A DNA stretch of 44,695 bases. It comes from Streptomyces katrae. GTDB lineage: Bacteria; Actinomycetota; Actinomycetes; Streptomycetales; Streptomycetaceae. The stretch spans positions 1-44,695 of the forward strand of contig NZ_JNZY01000064.1 in the NCBI RefSeq assembly GCF_000717655.1, given 5' to 3'. Positions within the stretch are counted from its first letter, which is position 1. Every line of letters begins with the position of its first letter. Made by a program: the position numbers and the translations under genes. The notes beneath the pieces were generated by a model, which had not been told where the DNA came from, did no database searches, and was given only the letters and a program-made list of their open reading frames with translations. Shown piece by piece: positions 15,544 to 23,351 of this stretch.

Positions 15544-17381
15544 TCGCTCGCCTCCTTCTCGGCGCTGTTGATGGCGCGGGCGGTGCTGATGAGCGCCAGG
15601 TGACTCAGGCCCTGGGGCAGGTTTCCCAGGAAGTCGCCGGTGGCCGAGTCGATCTCCTCGCTGTAGAGGCCCACGTCGTTCGCCAGATGAACCAGCTCGT
15701 CCATCAAAGCGGTCGCCTCGGCCAGCTGTCCGGTGCGGGCGAGGGATTCGCAGAGCCAGAAGGAGCAGGCGAGAAAGGCGCCCTCCGGTCCGCTCAGGCC
15801 GTCTTCGCCGGAGTAGCGGTCGACGAACGGTCCATGCCGCAGCTCCTGCCCCACGGCCGTGATCGTGGCCCGCATGCGCTGAACGTCGCCGGCATAGCCG
15901 TAGAGGTGGCCGAGGAGGACAGCGGCGTCCAGGTCCTCGCTGCCGGCGGAGCGCACATAGCAGTTGCGGCGCGGCGAGACGCAGTTGGTTTCGATGAAGG
16001 CGGCGACCTCCTCGCGAGCAGACTGCCAGCGCGCCAGGTGCCGGTCGGGAATCAAGCTGCGGTCGGCGAGGGCCGCAGCGCGGTCGAGAGCCACCCAGCA
16101 CATCATCTTGGACTGGGTGAAGTGGCGGGGTGCGCTGCGGACCTCCCAGATGCCCGAGTCGGGCTCCCGCCACGTGGCGCAGACGAGGTCGGCGAGTTCG
16201 GCCAGGCGCCGGGCGACGTCCGCGTCGAGCCGTCCGGCGGCCTGCGCGTACAGCCAGGCGGTCTGCATCAGCTCGCCGTAGGTGTCGAGCTGGACTTGAC
16301 CGGCGGCCGCGTTGCCGATGCGGACCGGCGACGAGCCGCGGTAGCCCTCCCACGGGAGGGCCTCTTCCGTGGTGTGACCGCCGCCGTCCAGCCGGTAGAG
16401 CACCTGCAGGCGGGGGTGGGTCAGCTGGGAGGCGTGCATCAGCCACCAGAAGTAGGCGCGCGCTTCCGCGGGGCAGCCGAGCTGCAGGAAAGCGGCCAGG
16501 GTGAAGGCCGAGTCACGGAGCCACGAAAAGCGGTAGTCCCAGTTGCGCTCGCCGCCGACGTGTTCCGGCAGCGAGGTCGTCACAGCGGCCGCAACCGCGC
16601 CCGACGGGGCGAAGACCAGCAGCTTCAGGGCCAGCAGGCTGCGCATCACCGCCTGGTGCCACCTGCCGGTGTAGATCCGGTCGTCCGCCCAGCGCCGCCA
16701 GACCTCGCACGTACGCTCCAGGCGTACGTCGCATTCGGCGCGGGCAGGCAGGACCAGCGGCTCCTGGTGCGCGAACGGCATGGCGATCAAGGCGCTCCCG
16801 CCCGCCGCCGCCAGGAAGCTGCCGCTGATCGAATCCCCCTCGCATCGGGGTTCGCCGGCCTCCCAAGCGCATATGGCGAGCGCGTCACTGCCGGCTGTCG
16901 CCACCGGCACTCCCGCGCGCCAGACCAACCGCGTGATCCGTCTGCCGTAGCCGAAACGAGGATGAACGCTCCACCGCATCGGCACGGCCCCCGACAGGCC
17001 GTCAATGCGCCGTTGCAGTTCGCGCATCGGGGCGAGTGCGGCCTCGTCGTGCAGGGTCAGCGCGTCGGTAACCCGGACGGTGCCCTGCGGGGTGACGAAA
17101 GTCGTCTCCAGGACGTTCGTGCCGGGCAGATAGCGGCGTTCACTGCGGTAGGGCACCGCCGGTTCCAGGAGGAACCGGCCGCCACGCTCGGCGTCGAGCA
17201 CGGCTCCGAACACCGCGGGCGAGTCCAGATCCGGCAGTCCGAGCCAGTCCACCGACCCGTCACGGGCGACCAGTGCCGCGGTCCGGCCGTCGCCGATCAC
17301 CGCGTAGTCGCGCAGCGGGACGAAGCCACCGGTCCGCAAGACCGCCGTGCGATGGCGATCGGTTCTGGGAGAAGTTCCCAT
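15540..17381 (-). CDS. glycoside hydrolase family 15 protein (trehalase/glucoamylase type)
   Basis: A 613-residue cytoplasmic enzyme with no signal peptide. The N-terminal beta-sandwich (residues 20-240) has LRDYAVIGDGRTAALVARDG and SVDWLGLPDLDSPAVFG, typical of bacterial GH15 trehalase-like proteins. The (alpha/alpha)6 barrel follows, with RNWDYRFSWLRDSAFTL (279-295), the catalytic acid Glu413 in DSGIWEVR, and the second Glu near 576 in YSEEIDSATGDFLGNLPQGLSHLALI. Predicted reactions are hydrolysis of trehalose or alpha-1,4-glucans to glucose by inversion. The ATG at 17381 has only a weak GGTGAAG site, so the start may differ by some residues. It is translationally coupled to the membrane protein downstream. 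Confidence 0.92.
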   Translation of the reverse strand: MGTSPRTDRHRTAVLRTGGFVPLRDYAVIGDGRTAALVARDGSVDWLGLPDLDSPAVFGAVLDAERGGRFLLEPAVPYRSERRYLPGTNVLETTFVTPQGTVRVTDALTLHDEAALAPMRELQRRIDGLSGAVPMRWSVHPRFGYGRRITRLVWRAGVPVATAGSDALAICAWEAGEPRCEGDSISGSFLAAAGGSALIAMPFAHQEPLVLPARAECDVRLERTCEVWRRWADDRIYTGRWHQAVMRSLLALKLLVFAPSGAVAAAVTTSLPEHVGGERNWDYRFSWLRDSAFTLAAFLQLGCPAEARAYFWWLMHASQLTHPRLQVLYRLDGGGHTTEEALPWEGYRGSSPVRIGNAAAGQVQLDTYGELMQTAWLYAQAAGRLDADVARRLAELADLVCATWREPDSGIWEVRSAPRHFTQSKMMCWVALDRAAALADRSLIPDRHLARWQSAREEVAAFIETNCVSPRRNCYVRSAGSEDLDAAVLLGHLYGYAGDVQRMRATITAVGQELRHGPFVDRYSGEDGLSGPEGAFLACSFWLCESLARTGQLAEATALMDELVHLANDVGLYSEEIDSATGDFLGNLPQGLSHLALISTARAINSAEKEASE

Positions 17382-17466
17382 GGCTTCACCATCTCATCGG
17401 GCCTGATCTCTCGCCCTACACGGGGCTGATCAAGAATTCCGGGGCGATCTGAGGAGGCGCGGCACG

Positions 17467-17496
17467 GGCGGGTGGTGCCGTGAGACCCCACCCGCC
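17467..17496 (-). terminator. terminator downstream of the DoxX gene
   Basis: A 9-bp perfect stem (GGCGGGTGG / CCACCCGCC) with a 12-nt loop, 29 nt past the DoxX stop on the minus strand and before the GH15 start. Confidence 0.65.
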
Positions 17497-17524
17497 GGAC
17501 GGGTTCAGCGCGCTCGGCGTCTGG

Positions 17525-17962
17525 TCACGGCCGCTGCCGCTTCGTGTGGTAGCGCTGGGCGAGCCGTGCGAGTGCGACGGCGCCGAGGAGCAGTCCGAAG
17601 TCGCGCAGCGCGACGTCGTAGTAGCCCGGGATGGTCAGCAGGTTGACGATGATGCCGGCCAGCCAGCCCGCGACCAGCCAGCCCCCGAAGCGGGGAGCCA
17701 ACGCCACGGCGACACCGGCCACGATCTCGATCACGCCGACCGCATACATGGCCGCCTGGGCGCTGCCGGGAACCACGTCATCGATCCACGGCGCGAGGTA
17801 GGCCGGCCAGTCAACGAGAAGGTTGGTGAACTTGTCCAGCCCGAACAGGATCGGCGCCACCGTGAACCCGGTACGCAGGATCACGAACGCCTGATAGCCG
17901 GGGTCGGCGAACCGCGCCCGCCACGGGGCAGCGGAGGTGGTGGTTGTGGTTACGGAGGACAT
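17525..17962 (-). CDS. DoxX-like integral membrane protein
   Basis: A 145-residue four-helix protein of the DoxX family. After a Thr/Ser-rich N-terminus, AFVILRTGFTVAPILFGLDKF is the first helix with the GLDKF motif, followed by AAMYAVGVIEIVAGVAVALAP, FGGWLVAGWLAGIIVNLLT and DFGLLLGAVALARLAQRY. DoxX relatives are linked to thiol/oxidative stress and respiratory complexes. The ATG at 17962 has an AAGGAG site. A good promoter (TTGACT, 17-bp spacer, TTCTAT) reads into it from the shared spacer with the SufR-like regulator. That regulator carries Fe-S-type cysteines, so redox or iron-sulfur control is likely. Confidence 0.85.
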   Translation of the reverse strand: MSSVTTTTTSAAPWRARFADPGYQAFVILRTGFTVAPILFGLDKFTNLLVDWPAYLAPWIDDVVPGSAQAAMYAVGVIEIVAGVAVALAPRFGGWLVAGWLAGIIVNLLTIPGYYDVALRDFGLLLGAVALARLAQRYHTKRQRP

Positions 17963-17985
17963 GACCCGCTCCTTCTATCGACAAG

Positions 17986-18026
17986 GTTCATTAACAATAG
18001 AAGCCTCCCATCGTTCTTTAGTCAAT
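17986..18026. promoter_or_regulatory. paired GTTC-TTA-CAAT repeats, candidate operator
   Basis: GTTCATTAACAAT (17986-17998) and GTTCTTTAGTCAAT (18013-18026) are imperfect direct repeats 27 bp apart. They flank and overlap the -10 and -35 elements of the DoxX promoter. They are the most AT-rich segments nearby. Their position suggests binding sites for the divergent SufR-like regulator. Confidence 0.5.
17997..18025 (-). promoter_or_regulatory. sigma-70-type promoter for the DoxX gene
   Basis: On the minus strand TTGACT (18025-18020) is followed by a 17-bp spacer and TTCTAT (18002-17997). This is a near-consensus housekeeping promoter, unusually clear for this GC-rich DNA, about 35-40 bp upstream of the DoxX ATG. 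Confidence 0.65.
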
Positions 18027-18051
18027 GGCTGTGGGTTTTACACTGGTGTCC

Positions 18052-18723
18052 GTGGACACCCCGAAGGAAGTACGCGACCTGGACGTCTCCGCCATCGCCG
18101 CTCTCGACGAGCCGACCCGCAGGAGGCTGTACGACCACGTGGCGCGCCAGCCCGGCCCCGTCAGCCGGGACGAGGCCGCCGCGGCCCTCGGACTGGCCCG
18201 GCAGACCGCTGCCTTCCACCTGGACCGGCTGGTCGACGAATCCCTGCTCGATGCCGTCTACGAGCGCCGCAGCGGACGCTCCGGACCGGGCGCTGGCAGG
18301 CCGGCCAAGCTTTACCGCCGCTCGGCGAAGCAGGTCGCCGTCAGCCTGCCGGACCGGCGCTACGAGCTGGCAGGACGGCTCCTCGCTCAGGCCGTGGAGG
18401 AGTCGGACGCGACCGGCGAGCCGGTGCGCGAGGTCTTGCACCGCAAGGCCGAGGAGCTCGGCACGCAGTTGGGTGAGCAGAACGAGTCGGGCGTCTTCGA
18501 CCTGTTGGAGCGGTACGGCTTCGAGCCGCGTCGCGAGGACGACGTCATCGTGCTGGCCAACTGCCCCTTCCACGTGCTGGCCCGCGAGCACACCCGAACG
18601 GTGTGCGGCATGAACCTCCACCTGATGCGCGGCGTCCTCAGCGGCCTTGACGAGGCAGGACTCGAGGCATGCCCGGCACCCCGCCCCGGACAATGCTGCG
18701 TCCGGCTGCAGCCGGCCACCTGA
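18052..18723 (+). CDS. SufR-like winged-helix regulator with C-terminal cysteine cluster
   Basis: A winged-helix domain (VSRDEAAAALGLARQTAAFH, then LDRLVDESLL and a GRPAKLY wing) precedes a C-terminal sensor with five Cys. They lie in ANCPFHVLAREHTRTVCGMN (CX13C), then EACPAPRPGQCCVRL, as in SufR-type regulators that hold an Fe-S cluster. I chose the GTG at 18052 because TACACT at 18039-18044 is a well-placed -10 box for a leaderless transcript and because the earlier ATG at 18025 overlaps the -35 box of the divergent DoxX promoter. That ATG start (232 aa) and a GTG at 18046 remain possible. It probably represses DoxX and itself according to redox or iron-sulfur status. Confidence 0.85.
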   Translation: MDTPKEVRDLDVSAIAALDEPTRRRLYDHVARQPGPVSRDEAAAALGLARQTAAFHLDRLVDESLLDAVYERRSGRSGPGAGRPAKLYRRSAKQVAVSLPDRRYELAGRLLAQAVEESDATGEPVREVLHRKAEELGTQLGEQNESGVFDLLERYGFEPRREDDVIVLANCPFHVLAREHTRTVCGMNLHLMRGVLSGLDEAGLEACPAPRPGQCCVRLQPAT

Positions 18724-19023
18724 TCAGACCGGCCGCTCGATCGCCTGTCGACGCCCAAAGTGAGCCAGCGATTTCCTGACCCGGGACTCAGCAGTGTGTT
18801 TCCTTAAACGGAGCGAGTCACACGTGAGAGGCAAACAGCCCTTCAGGCCCCTGAGCGACCAGGCACGTTGATGCCTCTGCCTGCTCCGCACACACTGACT
18901 TGACAGGGAAACCAGGACGTCGCGGGCGTCCTCGCGCGCGAGGACCGCACCGATCGCCATGCCTTCGTATGGTGTGTGAGCCGGGACACGACGGGTGGAA
19001 CCTGGGCAGGCATGTGGGAACTA
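18724..19023. other. intergenic, no gene recognised
   Basis: Three hundred bases between the SufR-like stop and the LysR stop, which converge here. Frames are short and not protein-like. No strong terminator hairpin was found. Some segments may be decayed coding sequence but nothing can be named. Confidence 0.4.
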
Positions 19024-19872
19024 CTAGAGACGTGTCGCAGTCCGGACAAGGTCGGCGACTGCTCTGGACCGGCTGTGCGGGGGCCAGGCAATGACGGTGG
19101 TGACTGCTGGCGCGTCCAGCACGGGCACGGCGGCAAGGTCATCGTGCAGCTGGGCTCGGCACGACTCCGGTGCGACCGCGCAAGCACGGCCGAGCGCGAC
19201 GAGCTGCAGCAACTGTGCTTGGTCGCGGACTTGTGGGCCGGGGCCGGGCGGGTAGGTGCCGTCGGAGTCGGGCCAGCGTGGCAGGGGCAGGCCAGGCAGG
19301 GCGGTGATGTCGGCCATGTGCACATGGGCGCGGACGGTGAGCGGGTGCCCGGCCGGCAGGACCACAACCTGGCCCTCCGTGCTGAGTTCTTCGGTGTGGA
19401 ACCCGGCTGCCGAGTCGAACGGCCGGTGCAGCAGCGCCACGTCGGCCCGGCCCTCGCGCAGGAGTCGTTGCTGCTCGGCAGGGCCGCACAAGATGACGTC
19501 GACGGGGACCGCGCCGGGCTCGGCGGCGTACGCGTCGAGCAGTTTCGCCAGCAGTTCTCTGGACGCGCTGGCCTTCGTGACCAGGACCAGACCGGGACGG
19601 CCGGTCACGGAAAGGGCGGCGCGGCGGGTCCGGCGCTCGGCGGCGTCGACCGCGTCGAGGGCCGCCCGGCCCTCGGTCAACAGCACCGAGCCGGCCTCGG
19701 TCAGCGTGACGGCGCGGCTGGTCCGATCCAGCAGCGCTGCCCCGAGCCGGCGTTCGAGCTGCTGGATCGCCCGTGACAGAGGCGGCTGCGCGATCCCGAG
19801 CCGCTGCGCGGCCCGCCCGAAGTGCAGCTCTTCAGCGACAGCGACGAAATATCGCAGTTCCCGGGTCTCCAT
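19024..19872 (-). CDS. LysR-family transcriptional regulator
   Basis: A 282-residue LysR regulator. The winged helix-turn-helix is at the N-terminus: ELRYFVAVAEELHFGRAAQRL, GIAQPPLSRAIQQLERRLG, then LLDRTSRAVTLTEAG as the wing. The periplasmic-binding-like effector domain follows from about residue 90 (GLVLVTKASASRELLAKLL, DVILCGPAEQQRLLREGRADVALL). ATG 19872 faces the SDR gene at 19959-19968, the standard divergent pairing, and a T-N11-A dyad lies between them. It probably activates the dehydrogenase in response to a small inducer and represses itself. Confidence 0.92.
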   Translation of the reverse strand: METRELRYFVAVAEELHFGRAAQRLGIAQPPLSRAIQQLERRLGAALLDRTSRAVTLTEAGSVLLTEGRAALDAVDAAERRTRRAALSVTGRPGLVLVTKASASRELLAKLLDAYAAEPGAVPVDVILCGPAEQQRLLREGRADVALLHRPFDSAAGFHTEELSTEGQVVVLPAGHPLTVRAHVHMADITALPGLPLPRWPDSDGTYPPGPGPQVRDQAQLLQLVALGRACAVAPESCRAQLHDDLAAVPVLDAPAVTTVIAWPPHSRSRAVADLVRTATRL

Positions 19873-19894
19873 GCCGCCACGGTACTCCGGATCA

Positions 19895-19909
19895 ATACCC
19901 TGTCGGTAT
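19895..19909. promoter_or_regulatory. LysR box (T-N11-A dyad)
   Basis: ATACC-N5-GGTAT is a 15-bp dyad containing the LysR-type T-N11-A spacing, 22 bp upstream of the regulator ATG and about 50 bp before the SDR gene. Confidence 0.6.
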
Positions 19910-19929
19910 CGCTGCCTACCCGATCGGTC

Positions 19930-19951
19930 TTGGACCCCCGCCGGGGTCCAA
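19930..19951. promoter_or_regulatory. inverted repeat just upstream of the SDR start
   Basis: TTGGACCCC and its complement form perfect 9-bp arms around a 4-nt CGCC loop, ending 7 nt before the first possible SDR start codon at 19959. In mRNA it would fold stably beside the translation start. In DNA it could be an operator for a second regulator. Confidence 0.55.
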
Positions 19952-19958
19952 GAGCAGC

Positions 19959-20699
19959 ATGGTCCCCATGAGCGAACGAACGATTGCGCTGGTCACCGGC
20001 GCGAACAAGGGAATCGGCCACGAGATCGCCGCGGGCCTGGGCGCCCTCGGCTGGAGCGTCGGCGTCGGCGCCCGAGACGATCGGCGCCGTGATGCAGCGG
20101 TGGAGCGACTGCGCGCGGCCGGTGTCGACGCGTTCGGCGTACCACTGGACGTGACCGACGACGCGAGCGCCACCGCCGCCGCACAGCTGATCGAGGAACA
20201 GGCGGGGCGCCTCGACGTGCTCGTCAACAACGCCGCCGTCGCCGGCAGCATGCCACAGGAGCCCACCCGGGTCGATCCCGCCATCATCCGGACGGTCGTG
20301 GAGACCAACGTGATCGGCGTCATCCGCGTCACCAACGCGATGATGCCGCTGCTGCGCCGCTCTCCCTCACCGCGGATCGTGAACATGTCCAGCAGTGTCG
20401 GCTCCCTCACCCGGCAGTCAGGAACCGCTGCTGAGCAGATGACGGGTCCGGTGGCCGTGGCGTACGCGCCGTCGAAGACGTTCCTGAACGCCGTGACCCT
20501 CCAGTACGCCCGGGAGCTGAGCGGCACGAACATCCTGATCAATGCCGGCTGCCCCGGCTATGTCGCGACCGACCTCAACGGCTTCCGCGGCGTGCGCACC
20601 CCCGAACAGGGCGCGGCGATCGCCATCAAACTCGCAACCCTGCCGGACGACGGCCCGACCGGCAAGTTCTTCGAAGACGCCGGCGTAGTGCCCTGGTGA
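19959..20699 (+). CDS. short-chain dehydrogenase/reductase
   Basis: A 243-246 residue SDR. The cofactor motif is ALVTGANKGIGHEIA (TGxxxGIG). The NNAAV block follows RLDVLV. The active-site Ser is in RIVNMSSSVGSL, and the catalytic YxxxK is AYAPSKTFLNA (Tyr and Lys four apart). GCPGYVATDLNG fits the substrate loop. This resembles the carbonyl-reductase-like SDRs of Streptomyces with a C-terminal GPTGKFFEDAG. Starts are possible at 19959 (MVPMSER) or 19968 (MSER); neither has a good RBS and an inverted repeat sits directly upstream. It is divergent from the LysR gene and probably under its control. NADPH-dependent reduction of a ketone or quinone is likely. Confidence 0.93.
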   Translation: MVPMSERTIALVTGANKGIGHEIAAGLGALGWSVGVGARDDRRRDAAVERLRAAGVDAFGVPLDVTDDASATAAAQLIEEQAGRLDVLVNNAAVAGSMPQEPTRVDPAIIRTVVETNVIGVIRVTNAMMPLLRRSPSPRIVNMSSSVGSLTRQSGTAAEQMTGPVAVAYAPSKTFLNAVTLQYARELSGTNILINAGCPGYVATDLNGFRGVRTPEQGAAIAIKLATLPDDGPTGKFFEDAGVVPW

Positions 20700-20716
20700 T
20701 GTGCACGGCGGTCATC

Positions 20717-20736
20717 AGCCGCCGGTTGAGGCGGCT
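20717..20736 (+). terminator. short terminator hairpin after the SDR gene
   Basis: AGCCGCC and GGCGGCT form a 7-bp perfect stem with a 6-nt loop, 18 nt after the SDR stop. Confidence 0.5.
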
Positions 20737-20849
20737 TCGTCCGCGATCGCGGTCTGGCCCCGTCCGTCGTCGGCCACCGGCCCGGGGTGTCCTCGGCGAG
20801 GTGGATCTGCCGGTACCCCTCCGGGCCGGGGGCGGCGGCCCGCCGGTGG

Positions 20850-21716
20850 TCAACGGGCGAGGAACTCGACCGCGAGGGGGGCGAACTGCTGGTGGTGCTG
20901 GAAGATGCCGCCGTGACCGGAGTCGGGGTAGATGATCAGCTCGCTGTGCTTGATGCGTCGGTGCAGGTCCTCGGACAGGACCGAGGGCACCATGCGGTCG
21001 TGGTCGCCGTTGGCGATCAAGGTGGGCTGGGCGAGCTGCGACAGGTCGTCGGGGGTGGAGCGCCCCCACTTCTTGATCGCCTTCAGCTGTGTCTGGAACG
21101 CCTTGACCTTGATCTCCGCATCGCGGTCGGCGGTGCGTTCCTTGAGCCGGTTGACGAACGCGCGTGCGGCGGGCTTGCCGGCGGTGTTGCGGTTGAAGAA
21201 CAGGTACTCCTTGGGGTCCGACCGGGTCAGGGTGGCACGCAGCATGTCCCAGTACGTGGTGCCGATGACCTTGTCGATGCCCTTGCCGCCCCTGGGCCCG
21301 GTGCCGGTGAGGACGAGCTTGCGGACGAGCTCAGGGTGCCTCACCACCAGGGCCTGGGCGATGAAGCCACCGAGGGAGAAGGAAAAGACGTCGATCTTGT
21401 CGAAGCCCAGCGCCGTAATGACGGTGTAGGCGTCATCAGCCATCGCCTCGATGCTGTCCGGCACCTGGCCCGTGGAGGCTCCGACACCGCGCTGGTCGAA
21501 GGCGATGACGTGACGGCTCTTCGCGATGGGGTCGACGATGCGCGGGTCCCAGTTGTCCAGGGTCCCGGCGAGGTGGACGAAGAACACAACGGGGATGCCG
21601 CCCTCGGGTCCCAGCTCGCGGTAGGCGTAGGTGACGCCGCCGGCGGTGACGGTGCGCGCCGGGGCATGGGCGTACGAGGTGATAGCGGCTTCGTTCGGGG
21701 TGCCGGCGCTGCTCAT
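20850..21716 (-). CDS. alpha/beta hydrolase
   Basis: A 288-residue alpha/beta hydrolase without signal peptide. The oxyanion region is VVFFVHLAGTLDNWD, in which HLAG replaces the usual HGxxG. FDQRGVGAST follows, and the nucleophile elbow is SFSLGG with Ser114. The acid is in IANGDHDRMVP (Asp238 or Asp240) and the base His268 is in YPDSGHGG. It belongs to the haloperoxidase/lactonase-like group that often lies beside SDR and quinone oxidoreductase genes. ATG 21716 has an AGGAGAA site. It converges with the SDR gene and lies downstream of an oxidoreductase remnant, with which it may once have formed an operon. Confidence 0.9.
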   Translation of the reverse strand: MSSAGTPNEAAITSYAHAPARTVTAGGVTYAYRELGPEGGIPVVFFVHLAGTLDNWDPRIVDPIAKSRHVIAFDQRGVGASTGQVPDSIEAMADDAYTVITALGFDKIDVFSFSLGGFIAQALVVRHPELVRKLVLTGTGPRGGKGIDKVIGTTYWDMLRATLTRSDPKEYLFFNRNTAGKPAARAFVNRLKERTADRDAEIKVKAFQTQLKAIKKWGRSTPDDLSQLAQPTLIANGDHDRMVPSVLSEDLHRRIKHSELIIYPDSGHGGIFQHHQQFAPLAVEFLAR

Positions 21717-21767
21717 GATGGTTTCTCCTGGTGTGTTTTTGGTCGCCCGCGCCGCGGGTGGCGGAGG

Positions 21768-21893
21768 TCAGCTGGGGCTGATGGCGGCGGCGGCCCTTTT
21801 GAAGCCGGGCGCCTTGCCCGCGACCGGGCGCACCACGCCCTGCACGACGCGGGTGGTGATCTGGCGGAGCCGGTCGATGCCGGCGCGCCCGCC
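21768..21893 (-). other. possible coding remnant between hydrolase and oxidoreductase fragment
   Basis: After the TAG that ends the oxidoreductase fragment the same frame continues for about 40 codons, through RQITTRVVQGVVRPVAGKAP and FKRAAAAISPS, to a TGA at 21768-21770. The composition is natural for a protein but no start is present. It may be the tail of a lost gene. Confidence 0.3.
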
Positions 21894-22145
21894 CTACGCC
21901 ATCGAGACGACGACCTTGCCGGCCTTCGCCCGGCCCTTCTCGACGTACTCCATGGCTTCCCGGGTCTGATCGAACGGGAAGACACGGTCGACGACGGGGC
22001 GGATCTTCCCGGCGTCAATGAGAGGGCTGAGTTCGCGCAGCTGGTCGCCACTCGCCTTCATGAACAGGAACGAGTACGTCACGCCGAGGCGCTTGGCCCG
22101 GCGCCGGGTCTTGGAACTGAGCGCGGTCATGGCCAGGCGGAGGAG
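21894..22145 (-). pseudogene. 3' remnant of a zinc-type NADP-dependent oxidoreductase (MDR family)
   Basis: Only the last 80-85 residues remain. They include KRLGVTYSFLFMKASGDQL, RELSPLIDAGKIRPVVDRVF and PFDQTREAMEYVEKGRAKAG, the typical C-terminal segment of quinone-oxidoreductase-like MDR proteins. The Rossmann domain and start are missing. The homology ends at about 22145. Within 20 bp, a rightward TetR C-terminal fragment begins. Confidence 0.8.
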
Positions 22146-22164
22146 GGAGGCGGTCCAAGGGGGA

Positions 22165-22449
22165 GGCGATCCCCTCGACCGCGACGACCCGGCGGACGGC
22201 TGCCCGGTCGCCGCGCTCGCCACGGACATCGCGCGCGAAGGCGGGGGTCGCGAGGCCCGTCGCCTCTACACCGAGGGGGTGGCCGACTTCGCCGACTTCC
22301 TCGCCACCGACGACCAGGACGGCATCGCCCGCCTCTGCACCCTGTTCGGTGCGCTGGTTCTGTCCCGGGCCACCAAGGGCTCCCCGCTCTCCGAGGAGAT
22401 CCTCGCCGCCGCGCACGCAGCCTTGATCAGGGGCGCGGCGGTCGAGTAG
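22165..22449 (+). pseudogene. 3' remnant of a TetR-family regulator
   Basis: Ninety-odd codons encode a TetR ligand-binding C-terminus: DGCPVAALATDIARE, then RRLYTEGVADFADFLA, LCTLFGALVLSRATKG and LSEEILAAAHAALIRG, ending at TAG 22449. There is no DNA-binding domain, start codon or RBS. It lies back to back with the truncated oxidoreductase. The original arrangement was presumably a divergent regulator-enzyme pair whose 5' halves and promoters were deleted together. Confidence 0.8.
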
Positions 22450-22657
22450 GCGATGCGGGCGATCCAGCGAGCACGAAGTCGTGCCCGCGTGGGGGGCGTC
22501 CCGGTCGATGATCCCGAAGCCGGCCCTGTGCTCGATCGCACAGTCGGCCACGCGGCGTTGTGCGTGCAGCACCAGGCCATCAACGGGCAGGACCACGGCC
22601 GGGGCATGGAGAAGATCGGCAGCGCAGGGGCGATGGCGGCAGGCGCTGCGGTCGAAG

Positions 22658-22985
22658 CTACGGCGTGTGCAGACGCCGATGTCGCGATGCTCCCTTGAAC
22701 CCGTTCCGCCAAGGGCGCGGCGGCCGGCTGCAGCTAGGGCAGAAGTCGGGCAGGAGCAGCTGGTGTTCGGTGCAGGCGAATGCCCATGGCAGTCGCCACA
22801 GCAGCGGCCCGCGGCCGGCGTGGCCGCGGAGGCAGGCGGGACAGTAACGGGAGCGGCTGGGGCGGAAGCACCAGGCCAGCGGCCGATCGACTCGGCACCG
22901 ACCTGGCTGGATGGACTCCGAGTGGCGCCGCAGGGCAAGGAGTACCCGAGGACGTCGTCTTCGCGACCAAGCCCCGTCTCACCCT
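22658..22985 (-). pseudogene. TniQ-like zinc domain remnant
   Basis: Read leftward, one frame gives SRYCPACLRGHAGRGPLLWR, then LPWAFACTEHQLLLPDFCPS and a final Cys. This is the CxxC ... C..H ... CxxC zinc-binding pattern and the WRLPW motif of the TniQ domain found in Tn7-like and Tn5053-like transposition systems. The preceding REDDVLGYSL motif, also expected in TniQ, is in another frame upstream, so at least one frameshift is present. A TAG at 22658 ends it soon after the zinc motif. No TniA/TniB genes are in the window. Confidence 0.65.
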
Positions 22986-23231
22986 GTAGATGATCGAGCA
23001 GGCTGAAAGGGCTTGATGGGCCTCGTCGGGGAAATTCCGTATTCCTGTGCGTCCTTGTCACCCCCACCGAACACGTGATCGCCGTGCGGTACGGCCGAGC
23101 CTTCTCTGTGCGCCGAGACCGCAGACATACGTGCGCCCCCACCCGCGAGACGGCCCCGCCACGGCAGGGACGCGAGCGCGTGCAGGTACCGGATGATCAC
23201 GGACGCTTACCCGGCGTACAGCATGCGCCGG

Positions 23232-23272
23232 CCTGAGGGGGCCCTGCCGGGATCCTGGCAGGGCCCCTCAGG
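23232..23272 (-). terminator. strong terminator of the lamin-tail-domain gene
   Basis: Arms of 16-17 bp (CCTGAGGGG-GCCCTGCC on the left with a single bulged G) around an 8-nt loop, 80 nt past the stop of the leftward gene ending at 23352. Confidence 0.8.
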
Positions 23273-23351
23273 CGGCAGCCGGCGGGCGGCACGCCGTCAC
23301 GTTCGGTCGGTGGCAGCTCACAATCCCTGGTGGTGTGGCTGCCGGCGTGGG

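Noticed and set aside
15483..17429. Rightward 648-codon frame opposite GH15
   Set aside because: Antisense of a complete GH15 gene with both catalytic Glu residues.
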